From: Agreia sp. PsM10
Lineage (GTDB): Bacteria > Actinomycetota > Actinomycetes > Actinomycetales > Microbacteriaceae
Direction of reading: 5' to 3'
NCBI RefSeq assembly: GCF_030433855.1
Contig: NZ_JARUXC010000005.1
Span: forward strand, 124,001 to 188,000
DNA length: 64,000 nt
Position 1 is the first letter of the stretch. Every line of letters begins with the position of its first letter. Under the pieces are notes generated by a model. That model was not told the origin of the DNA and made no database searches. It was given only the letters and a program-made list of their open reading frames with translations. Shown one piece after another: positions 16,782 through 25,906 of the stretch. The position numbers were made by a program, and so were the translations under genes.

Positions 16782-18437
16782 GTGTCATCGATCAGAAGCG
16801 ACGCGATCATCGTCGGGGCGGGCCTCGCCGGCCTCGTCACGGCGTCCGAGCTCATCACCGCCGGCAAGCGGGTGACCATCGTCGAGCAGGAGCCCGCCGC
16901 ATCGCTCGGTGGACAGGCCTGGTGGTCGTTCGGCGGACTGTTCCTCGTGGATTCGCCCGAGCAGCGCAGGCTCGGCGTGCACGACTCCCCCGAGCTGGCC
17001 CGCCAGGACTGGTTCGGCAGCGCCGACTTCGACCGTGAGGAGGACGCGTGGCCGAGAAAGTGGGCCGAGGCCTACCTCGATTTCGCGGCCGCGGAGAAAC
17101 GCGCCTGGCTCCACTCCCTGGGCGTGCGGTTCTTCCCCGTAGTCGGCTGGGCCGAACGCGGGGGCTACACGGCCAACGGCCACGGCAACAGCGTGCCCCG
17201 GTTCCACATCGTCTGGGGAACCGGTCCGGGCGTGCTCGCTCCCTTCCTGCGCATCCTCGACGACGGAATCGCGCGCGGCCTCGTGATGATGCTGCACCGG
17301 CATCGCGTCGACGAACTCATCACGAGCGACGGCTCGGTCGTGGGCGTCCGCGGCTCCGTGCTGGTCGACGACGACGCGGCACGCGGCGCATCCAGTTCGC
17401 GGCAGGTGGCCGGCCACTTCGAGCTCGAGGCACAGGCCGTCATCGTGACGAGCGGCGGAATCGGGGGCAACCACGACCTGGTGCGTGCGAACTGGCCCGA
17501 ACGGCTGGGCTCTCCCCCGGCGACGATGCTCTCCGGAGTTCCAGCGCACGTCGATGGGCGCATGCTCGGAATCTCCGAATCGGCCGGCGCCCACCTGATC
17601 AACGGCGACCGCATGTGGCACTACACCGAGGGCATCACCAATTGGGATCCGGTCTGGCCGTCGCACGGCATCCGGATTCTGCCGGGGCCGTCGTCACTGT
17701 GGCTGGATGCGACCGGACGGCGGCTGCCCGTACCCCTCTTCCCCGGATTCGACACGCTGGGCACCCTCGAGCACCTGCGCACGACCGGATACGACCACAG
17801 CTGGTTCGTGCTCACGCAGAAGATCATCGAGAAGGAGTTCGCCCTGTCGGGCAGCGAGCAGAATCCCGACCTCACCGACAAGAACCTGCGCCTGCTCGCC
17901 AAGCGAGTGGCGCCGGGTGCTCCCGGGCCCGTCGAGGCATTCAAGAGCAAGGGCGTCGACTTCGCCGTGGCACGGACCCTGCCCGAGCTCATCGAGTCGA
18001 TGCAGGCCCTGTCGCCGGCCGGAGTGCTCGACGGCGCCCAGGTCGAGAGCGAGGTTCGCGGTCGCGACAGGGAGATGGCGAACGACTTCACGAAAGACGC
18101 TCAGATCAACGCGATCCGCGGTGCCCGCCGCTACAGAGGAGACAGGCTGATCCGAGTCGCGACACCGCACCGGCTGCTCGACGCCAAGGCCGGCCCGCTG
18201 ATCGCGGTGAAGCTGCACGTGCTCACCCGCAAGAGCCTGGGCGGCATCGAGACGAACCTGCAGGGCCAGGCCATGGATGCGCAGGGCCGGGCGATTCCCG
18301 GCCTCTATGCGGCGGGCGAGGCGAGCGGGTTCGGCGGCGGCGGCATGCACGGTTATCGCTCACTCGAGGGAACCTTCCTCGGCGGATGCCTGTTCTCCGG
18401 ACGCCAGGCCGGTCGCGCGGTGGCGGCACGGCTCTGA
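16782..18437 (+). CDS. FAD-binding dehydrogenase (COG3573, KstD-related)
   Basis: A 551-residue flavoprotein of the fumarate reductase / 3-ketosteroid dehydrogenase superfamily. The dinucleotide-binding motif IIVGAGLAGLVTASEL is at the N-terminus, and the C-terminal FAD motif is IPGLYAAGEASGFGGGG followed by SLEGTFLGGCLFSGRQAG. The overall pattern (AWWSFGGLFLVDSPEQRRLG, MLSGVPAHVDGRML) is that of the conserved actinobacterial COG3573 group, to which mycobacterial Rv0785 belongs. The substrate is unknown. The GTG start at 16782 has AAGGAG eight bases upstream. Confidence 0.88.
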   Translation: MSSIRSDAIIVGAGLAGLVTASELITAGKRVTIVEQEPAASLGGQAWWSFGGLFLVDSPEQRRLGVHDSPELARQDWFGSADFDREEDAWPRKWAEAYLDFAAAEKRAWLHSLGVRFFPVVGWAERGGYTANGHGNSVPRFHIVWGTGPGVLAPFLRILDDGIARGLVMMLHRHRVDELITSDGSVVGVRGSVLVDDDAARGASSSRQVAGHFELEAQAVIVTSGGIGGNHDLVRANWPERLGSPPATMLSGVPAHVDGRMLGISESAGAHLINGDRMWHYTEGITNWDPVWPSHGIRILPGPSSLWLDATGRRLPVPLFPGFDTLGTLEHLRTTGYDHSWFVLTQKIIEKEFALSGSEQNPDLTDKNLRLLAKRVAPGAPGPVEAFKSKGVDFAVARTLPELIESMQALSPAGVLDGAQVESEVRGRDREMANDFTKDAQINAIRGARRYRGDRLIRVATPHRLLDAKAGPLIAVKLHVLTRKSLGGIETNLQGQAMDAQGRAIPGLYAAGEASGFGGGGMHGYRSLEGTFLGGCLFSGRQAGRAVAARL

Positions 18438-18481
18438 GTGCCGCTCAGGACGACCTGGCCTCTCAGCGTGTGAGCACAGGG

Positions 18482-19138
18482 TCAGCGGGAAAGGACGTGT
18501 CCGCGCCGGGTCGACACGCGCGTCCAGGCACCCGACACGAGGATGCGGGCGGGCTCGTCGGTGCGCAGAAAGCCCAAGCTGTCGGCGGCGAGACCGACGC
18601 CCGCGGGAATCGGCGGGACGACATCCGGGATCGCCCGACCCCACACCTCGGCCCGCACCTTGTGCACGAGCTGCTCGCCGGTGTCGGGCGGCAACGCGGC
18701 GGCGACCTCGGCCACCCCGGCTCTGGCCGCGGCCTCGAGCACCGGTGCCTGCACTTCGCCGACCGGCAGCCAGCCACCCCGGGGCGGAGAGATGCCGACC
18801 CACGCCGGCGAGGATTCGGGCGGCGGAATGAGCACGCCGATCGGACCGTCGTCGGCGTTGACGGTGACCGAGAGCAGGGCGAGCCGATCGAGCAGCTGGC
18901 GGGCCGACACGACCACGTCGAACGACGCGGTCTCGGCCAGGGCGAACGTGCGGAGCCCGAGCACGGTGGGAGCGTCGTCGAGGAGCCCCCGCGGGTGCAG
19001 CACGGGCGCGTACACGGCGAGCACACCGGATCCGCCGATGAGACGCACCCCGCCCTGGTCGAGCCTGGCCGCACGACCGAGGAACACTTTGAGGTCGCCG
19101 AGCGACGGCGAATCGACGAGCGCGAATGACTGAACCAT
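18482..19138 (-). CDS. Unknown protein, 218 aa
   Basis: I do not recognise a family. The protein is soluble-looking, rich in Ala, Leu, Val and Pro, with no signal peptide, transmembrane segment or Cys cluster. A recurring theme is short beta-strand-like runs (GGVRLIGGSGVLAVYAPVL, ADDGPIGVLIPPP), and a Trp-containing region (PAWVGISPPRGGWLPVGEV) sits at mid-protein. Codon usage matches the neighbours and the frame is clean from an ATG at 19138, so it is likely a lineage-specific conserved protein. It is convergent with the FAD dehydrogenase and divergent from tesB, with the two start codons 48 bases apart. Confidence 0.75.
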   Translation of the reverse strand: MVQSFALVDSPSLGDLKVFLGRAARLDQGGVRLIGGSGVLAVYAPVLHPRGLLDDAPTVLGLRTFALAETASFDVVVSARQLLDRLALLSVTVNADDGPIGVLIPPPESSPAWVGISPPRGGWLPVGEVQAPVLEAAARAGVAEVAAALPPDTGEQLVHKVRAEVWGRAIPDVVPPIPAGVGLAADSLGFLRTDEPARILVSGAWTRVSTRRGHVLSR

Positions 19139-19185
19139 CTCGCTGTCTAAACTACTTCACTGGGAACCCTGATATTGGAGGCCGC

Positions 19186-20082
19186 ATGACCGACGAAATC
19201 CGTGCTACGCCGTTGGAAGGGCTCCTCACTGCCCTCGACCTCACCGACACCGGCGCGCGCACGAACGAAGACATCTTCACGGGCCCGTCGCAGTGGATGC
19301 CGCAGGGTCGCGTCTTCGGCGGACAGGTGCTCGCGCAGTCGATCACGGCGGCCATGCGCACGGTCGACGAGGAACGCGTCGTGCACTCGATGCACGGGTA
19401 CTTCCTGCGCCCGGGCGACATCGACAAGCCCATCACCTTCGCCGTCGACCGCATCCACGACGGACGCTCGTTCGCGACGCGGCGCACGCAGGCGTACCAG
19501 GACGGCATCCCGATCCTGTCGCTCATCGCGTCGTTCCAGACCGAAGACGAGGGACTCGACCACCAGATCGACATGCCCGCCGGCATCCCGCAGCCCGAGG
19601 ACATCCCCAGCACGGCGGAGCGGCTGGCGGGCATCGATCACCCCGTGGCCCGGTTCTGGGCAACGGAGCGCCCCTTCGACATGCGCCACGTCGATTCGCC
19701 GATCTACCTCTCGGTCGAGGGCGAACCCGTCGGTCACCAGGCGGTCTGGATGAAGACGCTGGGCGCCCTGCCCGACGACCCGAACCTGCACCGCGCAGCA
19801 CTCGCCTACGCGAGCGACTACACGATCCTCGAGCCGATCTACCGTCGGCACGGCATCGCGTGGGTGACCCCGGGCCTCAAGACCGCGAGCCTCGACCACG
19901 CCATGTGGTGGCACCGCTTCGGTCGCGTCGACGAGTGGATGCTGTACGTGCAGGAATCGCCGAGCGGTCACGGCGGGCGCGGGCTCTCACTGGGACGCAT
20001 CTACTCGCGCGACGGGGTGCTGCTCGCGAGCGTCGCCCAGGAGGGCATGGTGCGCGTTCCTGCTAGCGGGCGCGCTTCGTGA
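19186..20082 (+). CDS. tesB: Acyl-CoA thioesterase II
   Basis: A 298-residue double-hot-dog thioesterase that hydrolyses acyl-CoA to fatty acid and CoA. Recognisable stretches are RVFGGQVLAQSITAAMRTV and VHSMHGYFLRPGD in the first hot-dog. The second holds AYASDYTILEPIYRRHG and LDHAMWWHR, with the catalytic Asp/Thr/Gln environment of TesB, and the end is GRGLSLGRIYSRDGVLLASVAQEG. The ATG at 19186 has TTGGAG six bases upstream. Its 3' end overlaps the convergent small thioesterase gene by 20 bases. Confidence 0.94.
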   Translation: MTDEIRATPLEGLLTALDLTDTGARTNEDIFTGPSQWMPQGRVFGGQVLAQSITAAMRTVDEERVVHSMHGYFLRPGDIDKPITFAVDRIHDGRSFATRRTQAYQDGIPILSLIASFQTEDEGLDHQIDMPAGIPQPEDIPSTAERLAGIDHPVARFWATERPFDMRHVDSPIYLSVEGEPVGHQAVWMKTLGALPDDPNLHRAALAYASDYTILEPIYRRHGIAWVTPGLKTASLDHAMWWHRFGRVDEWMLYVQESPSGHGGRGLSLGRIYSRDGVLLASVAQEGMVRVPASGRAS

Positions 20083-20548
20083 ACTCGACCGGCGCGTCGA
20101 GATAGGGCTCCCACGCCGCACGCTCGACGTCGTTGATGCGCCGGGGCCGCTGGGTCGTGGCGTCGACAAGCACGATCGTCGTCGCGGCCCGGGTGAACAG
20201 CACATGCGGTTCGACTCCGACCGGGCTGCACACCTCGTAGCAGACCTCGAGGCTCGCCCCGCCGAGACGTCCGATCCAGAGCTGGATGTCGACGGGCTGG
20301 CGTAGATACGGCACGGGCGCCAGGTACTCGATCTCCTGGCGGGCGATCAGCGTGAGCGTGTCCGAGCCGGGACGCCCGTCGAGCACCGCGGTGGACGCGC
20401 CGACGGCGGACTCGACCGCTCCCGGGTCCGGGGTCCAGAACGCCTCGATGCGCGCCTCCTCGAGGAGGCGCAGCATCTCGGCGTTGTTGACGTGCCCGTA
20501 GGCGTCGAGATCGGACCAGCGCAGGCGGATCGGAACGTGCAGGCGCAT
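20063..20548 (-). CDS. Hot-dog thioesterase, 4HBT/YbgC-like
   Basis: A 161-residue single hot-dog acyl-CoA thioesterase. RLRWSDLDAYGHVNNAEMLRLLEEAR carries the catalytic Asp of the 4-hydroxybenzoyl-CoA thioesterase type and the HVNN motif; IEYLAPVPYLRQPVDIQLWI and ATTIVLVDATTQRPRRI complete the fold. The ATG at 20548 is chosen because the 161-residue extension to 21031 lies over ettA and has no protein-like character. It starts 11 bases after the ettA stop codon, so it is probably the last gene of the ssb-lipoprotein-ettA transcript. The substrate is unknown. Confidence 0.9.
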   Translation of the reverse strand: MRLHVPIRLRWSDLDAYGHVNNAEMLRLLEEARIEAFWTPDPGAVESAVGASTAVLDGRPGSDTLTLIARQEIEYLAPVPYLRQPVDIQLWIGRLGGASLEVCYEVCSPVGVEPHVLFTRAATTIVLVDATTQRPRRINDVERAAWEPYLDAPVEFTKRAR

Positions 20549-20559
20549 CGGGACCGTGC

Positions 20560-22242
<1,683 letters not shown>

Positions 22243-22248
22243 TCGACC

Positions 22249-22254
22249 AGTCTA
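22249..22254 (-). promoter_or_regulatory. -10 box TAGACT for leaderless ettA
   Basis: Minus-strand TAGACT ends six bases before the ettA ATG at 22242. A TTCGGT element about 16 bases further upstream could be its -35. Confidence 0.5.
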
Positions 22255-22281
22255 TGGTCTCTTAGCGTCGACCGAATCGGG

Positions 22282-22809
22282 TCAGAAGTCGATGGGGCGC
22301 GTCTGGCCGATGAAGCATTTGCCCGTCGAGAGCGGCGCGGCGATGATGCTGGTGTATCCGCCGACGGTGCCCCACTGGCCGATGAGGCAGGCATCCGACG
22401 CATGCACCGAGAACTGCACGGAGTCGGCCTTGACGCCGACCGTGGTGATGTCGGGAGTCAGCTCCATGGCTTCGACGGCGAAGCCGCCGGCGCGAAGCGA
22501 GTTGATGAAGGCCGGGCCGTCGGGCTGGCCGCCCGCCGCAGTGATGGCCTGGTTGTTCAGGTAGTCGAAGAACGGCTTGTTCTCGGCGGCTGTTCCGTTC
22601 GGCACGAGCGCGGGCGGCGGCGCATCGGATGCCGTGGGTGTCGGAGTCTCGGACACCGTGGGTGCACTCGACGTGGCCGCGGTCGTCGGCGTGGACTCCG
22701 GCACGCACCCCGTGAGGACGAGAGCAAGGGCCCCCGCCGCCAGGACGGCGGCCACTGCTGCCGCGCCTCGTCGTCGTGTGCCGGTGCTGCCGGTCGCCGT
22801 GCGCGTCAC
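22282..22809 (-). CDS. Secreted lipoprotein, DUF6993-like
   Basis: A 175-residue lipoprotein. The N-terminus is Arg-rich and followed by a hydrophobic stretch that ends in the lipobox VLTGC, with C35 as the lipidation site. A Ser/Thr/Pro-rich linker (36-70) leads to a folded domain containing FDYLNNQAITAAGGQPDG and VHASDACLIGQWG...TGKCFIG. The two Cys (in DAC and GKC) could form a disulfide outside the membrane. The domain looks like what is called DUF6993 in Microbacteriaceae; this is recall, not a search. The function is unknown. It lies between ssb and ettA on the same strand. The GTG start has AGAGGG upstream. Confidence 0.8.
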   Translation of the reverse strand: MTRTATGSTGTRRRGAAAVAAVLAAGALALVLTGCVPESTPTTAATSSAPTVSETPTPTASDAPPPALVPNGTAAENKPFFDYLNNQAITAAGGQPDGPAFINSLRAGGFAVEAMELTPDITTVGVKADSVQFSVHASDACLIGQWGTVGGYTSIIAAPLSTGKCFIGQTRPIDF

Positions 22810-22912
22810 TATGCCCTCTTTCGCTGTGTCCCCCGTATGCCCCCACCGATTCTAGGTGAGGGCTTCCGGGAGGCTGCAACGGCACGGCGGATTCACCGGT
22901 TCGTCGCACGAA

Positions 22913-23485
22913 TCAGAAAGGAACCTTCTCGGCGTCGTTCCTCTCGGCGACCGAATCATCGTTCTCCTCCGCGGCGGGCGTCTCGTATGACGAATCGCCG
23001 CCGGTGATCGGTGCCGACCAGACGTCGTTGCCGGCATCGTGCCCGGAGTACGACGAGTCCGCGGCCGACGGATCGGGTTCCGGACCCGCATCGGCGACGG
23101 AGCCGCCCGACTCGCCGGCCGGGGCGGCGGCCTTCAGTCGAGTGAAGTGAGACACGCCGAACGCGAGGTCGTGGCCGATGGAGTCGACGTCGACCTCGAT
23201 CGCGGTGCCGCGCTTGTCGCCGCTGGTCCAGTTGCGCACGCGGAGGCGCCCTGTCAGCACGACGTGGTTGCCGACCTGCAGCGAGTTGGCGACGTTGTTC
23301 GCCATCCACCGGTAGGCGTTGACGGTGTACCAGTTGGTGTCGCCGTCGACCCAGGTCGAGGTGGCCCGGTCGAATCGTCTCTGGCTCGAGGCCAGACGGA
23401 AGTTGGTGACCGTGAGGCCGGTGCTGGTTCGAACGTTCTCGGGTTTCGTTGCCACGACGCCTGTCAGCGTCACCGTGTCTGTCAC
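22913..23485 (-). CDS. ssb: Single-stranded DNA-binding protein
   Basis: A 190-residue SSB. The OB fold occupies about residues 1-115 (TLTGVVATKPENVRTS, FRLASSQRRFD, DTNWYTVNAYRWMANNVANSL, GDKRGTAIEVDVDSIGHDL). A long acidic, disordered tail rich in Asp, Ser and Gly ends in EKVPF rather than the DDDIPF-like tip that recruits partner proteins in the main bacterial SSB. This and the location away from rpsF/rpsR suggest a secondary SSB paralogue. The GTG at 23485 has GGAG eight bases upstream; longer starts to 23779 are not supported. Confidence 0.88.
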   Translation of the reverse strand: MTDTVTLTGVVATKPENVRTSTGLTVTNFRLASSQRRFDRATSTWVDGDTNWYTVNAYRWMANNVANSLQVGNHVVLTGRLRVRNWTSGDKRGTAIEVDVDSIGHDLAFGVSHFTRLKAAAPAGESGGSVADAGPEPDPSAADSSYSGHDAGNDVWSAPITGGDSSYETPAAEENDDSVAERNDAEKVPF

Positions 23486-23679
23486 GTCTTTCTCCTTGTC
23501 TCGATGGATGGGCCGGCGCGAGACCGGCACTCGTGCCAGTTGATTCCGGCCTCGCACCGGTCGCACCAGACTCGCTCCCCCACGCCTCGCCCGGCAGCGG
23601 GATCCGTGATCTGTGCACAGCTCGCGGTTCTCCCGGTCGGAGGAGGAGAGGTGGACTCGTGCCACCCGCGCGCGTGCCC

Positions 23680-23685
23680 TACGGT
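23680..23685 (+). promoter_or_regulatory. -10 box TACGGT for a leaderless aldo/keto reductase
   Basis: TACGGT ends six bases before the GTG at 23692; no ribosome-binding site is present at the usual distance. Confidence 0.45.
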
Positions 23686-23691
23686 GGATCC

Positions 23692-24699
23692 GTGACCTAC
23701 AACGCCGAGCACAGCCGCTACGACTCGATGCAGTACAACCGCACGGGGCGCAGCGGCCTGAAACTGCCCGCCCTCTCACTGGGCCTCTGGCACAACTTCG
23801 GAGACACCAGGCCCCGGCAGACGCAGCGCGACATCGTTCACCGGGCCTTCGATCGCGGCGTCACGCACTTCGACCTCGCGAACAACTACGGGCCGCCCTA
23901 CGGCTCCGCCGAGGCCAACTTCGGGCGCATCCTCGCCGACGACCTCGCCGCCTACCGCGACGAGCTCGTGATCTCGTCGAAGGCCGGATACGACATGTGG
24001 CCGGGTCCGTACGGCGATTTCGGATCGCGCAAGTATCTGCTCGCGTCCCTCGACCAGAGCCTCGGCCGTCTCGGGCTCGACTACGTCGACATCTTCTACC
24101 ACCACCGGCCCGACCCCGAGACGCCGATCGAGGAGACCGCCGCCGCCCTCGCCACCGCGGTGGCCCAGGGCAAGGCGCTCTATGTCGGCGTATCCAACTA
24201 CTCCCCCGACGACACGCGTCGCATGCACGCGGCCCTGGCCGAGCATCGTGTGCCCCTCCTCATCCATCAGCCCCGCTACTCCATGTTCGACCGTCATATC
24301 GAGAACGAGGGACTCCTCCCTGTGCTCGATGAGCTCGGAGTCGGAGGCATCGTCTTCTCGCCGCTGGCGCAGGGACTGCTGACGAATCGCTACCTCACCG
24401 GATCGGTTCCCGAGGGATCACGGGCGGCTACCAGCCGGTTCCTGCCCGAGTCGCGGATCGACGAGGGCTACCTGTCGAGGGCGCGGGCGCTCGACGCCGT
24501 CGCGCGGGACCGCGGCCAGACCCTCGCCCAGCTCGCACTCACCTGGGTGCTCCGCCAGCCCCAGGTGACCAGTGCGATCATCGGCGCATCCAGCGTCGAC
24601 CAGCTCGACCAGAATCTCGACGCCCTGCAGGCCGAGCCGCTCAGTGCTGCCGAGCTGGAGCTCATCGAGCCGCACGCGGTGCACGGCACCGGTCTCTGA
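23692..24699 (+). CDS. Aldo/keto reductase, YghZ (L-glyceraldehyde 3-phosphate reductase)-like
   Basis: A 335-residue NADPH-dependent aldo/keto reductase with the TIM-barrel catalytic tetrad: Asp and Tyr in FDLANNYGPPYGSAE, Lys in VISSKAGYDMWPGPYG, His in DIFYHHRPD. The GYDMWPGPYGDFGSRKYL stretch is the hallmark of the YghZ/Gpr subgroup, which reduces L-glyceraldehyde 3-phosphate and methylglyoxal. C-terminal cofactor binding is seen in SAIIGASSVDQLDQNL. The GTG at 23692 is selected over upstream in-frame codons because of the leaderless promoter and the fit to family length. Confidence 0.92.
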   Translation: MTYNAEHSRYDSMQYNRTGRSGLKLPALSLGLWHNFGDTRPRQTQRDIVHRAFDRGVTHFDLANNYGPPYGSAEANFGRILADDLAAYRDELVISSKAGYDMWPGPYGDFGSRKYLLASLDQSLGRLGLDYVDIFYHHRPDPETPIEETAAALATAVAQGKALYVGVSNYSPDDTRRMHAALAEHRVPLLIHQPRYSMFDRHIENEGLLPVLDELGVGGIVFSPLAQGLLTNRYLTGSVPEGSRAATSRFLPESRIDEGYLSRARALDAVARDRGQTLAQLALTWVLRQPQVTSAIIGASSVDQLDQNLDALQAEPLSAAELELIEPHAVHGTGL

Positions 24700-24775
24700 C
24701 GCGGCACTGTCGGTGGCTGGTCCTAGCCTCTTCTCATCACGAGAATGCCGGGCCGGCGCGAAGACAGGAGCAGCA

Positions 24776-25012
24776 ATGATCACCACATCCACCACCACCG
24801 CGACCTCCACCACCGCGACATCGCTCATCGCCCTGCGCCCGGGTTTCTGGCGCGTGGTGCACCCCGCCGGTCATGTGCTGGGGTACATCGAGGAGGTGGG
24901 CTCGGGCGCAGCACACCAGTTCTCCGCGCGCCGCCTCGTGGCGAACACCACGCGGCTTGTCGACATCGGCGATTTCTGGTCGTTCGACAGCGCTCGAGCC
25001 TGCTTCGCCTGA
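24776..25012 (+). CDS. Small protein of unknown function, 78 aa
   Basis: Starts at an ATG with AGGAG five bases upstream, so translation is well supported. The first 16 residues are almost all Thr, Ser and Ala. The remainder (RPGFWRVVHPAGHVLGYIEE, then a Phe/Trp-rich end DIGDFWSFDSARACF) looks like a compact beta-rich domain seen in other small actinobacterial orphan proteins. No catalytic motif is visible. It sits between the aldo/keto reductase and another unknown gene, all on the plus strand. Confidence 0.75.
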   Translation: MITTSTTTATSTTATSLIALRPGFWRVVHPAGHVLGYIEEVGSGAAHQFSARRLVANTTRLVDIGDFWSFDSARACFA

Positions 25013-25075
25013 TCGATGCATCACGAATCGATCTCTCCTCGGCTCGTCGCGACGGCCTGCCCACGATCTTCGACG

Positions 25076-25081
25076 TAGTCT
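25076..25081 (+). promoter_or_regulatory. -10 box TAGTCT for a leaderless gene
   Basis: TAGTCT ends seven bases before the ATG at 25089. Confidence 0.4.
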
Positions 25082-25088
25082 TCGCCTC

Positions 25089-25883
25089 ATGGAATGGTGG
25101 AACGACTTCGCAGACTGGTTCACTTCGAGCGACGGACGCTTCGTCATATCGGGCATCGTGCTGCCCGCGGTGGCGATCATCGTGGCCGCGCTTCTCGGGG
25201 CGTGGATCGCCAGCGGCTCGATCAAACGTCTGCTCGCCAAGCACGACCGCGAGATCAAGGTGGCAGCGATCGCCTCGTTGATCGACGCGGCGCAGCAGGC
25301 CTCCGTGTGGAACTCGCTGACCCCGCAGGAGCAGATCATGTCCGACCGCGCCGTCGGGCAGGCCGACATCCAGATCCGGCTTCTCCCGATCAAGGGATCC
25401 GCAGTCGCTGCCGACTGGGCGGCCCACTCGCTCGCCGACATGCGTCGCAACTCCGCAACATTCGGCTACCAGGTAGAACCCGCGGTTATCGAGTTCCGAG
25501 ACCGTCTCATCGAATGGCAGGAACGCCCGGGCCGCAGCCGCAAGGTCTTCCAGTCCGACCTCGACCGGTGGAGAGCCGAAGACGACGACGCCGAGAGGCA
25601 GCTCCTCCGCCAGCAGGAGGAGTGGGTCGCCCAGCAGCACCACGAGCAGCACAGCCGTCCCGAGGCCGAGGCGACGACCGTCATCACGCCGACGGCCCCA
25701 GCAGCGCCCGCGCGCATCGAGGCGCCGATCGAGACCCCGGAGCAGCAGGCCGCGCGCGACGAGACGAAGCGCGTTCTCGAGAATCTGAACGCGGTGGAGC
25801 GCCACGTCGAGTCCCGAGACGACGGCGCGACGCCCCCTCCGGTCAACGCCTTCCCTCCGCGTCGGGCGTCAGAGACCGACTAG
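25089..25883 (+). CDS. Single-pass membrane protein of unknown function, 264 aa
   Basis: Not recognised. One transmembrane helix near the N-terminus (about residues 18-42, VISGIVLPAVAIIVAALLGA) is followed by a predicted cytoplasmic part. It contains the helical segments LLAKHDREIKVAAIASLIDA and LADMRRNSATFG. From about residue 150 the sequence turns into a long charged helix (RWRAEDDDAERQLLRQQEE) and then a Pro/Ala/Thr-rich disordered tail. Several Gln-rich stretches may form coiled coil. The architecture suggests a membrane-anchored scaffold or adaptor, but this is inference. Its stop codon is 23 bases from that of the convergent electron-transfer operon. Confidence 0.75.
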   Translation: MEWWNDFADWFTSSDGRFVISGIVLPAVAIIVAALLGAWIASGSIKRLLAKHDREIKVAAIASLIDAAQQASVWNSLTPQEQIMSDRAVGQADIQIRLLPIKGSAVAADWAAHSLADMRRNSATFGYQVEPAVIEFRDRLIEWQERPGRSRKVFQSDLDRWRAEDDDAERQLLRQQEEWVAQQHHEQHSRPEAEATTVITPTAPAAPARIEAPIETPEQQAARDETKRVLENLNAVERHVESRDDGATPPPVNAFPPRRASETD

Positions 25884-25906
25884 CCGCCGACTGAACGAAA
25901 CGTGCG

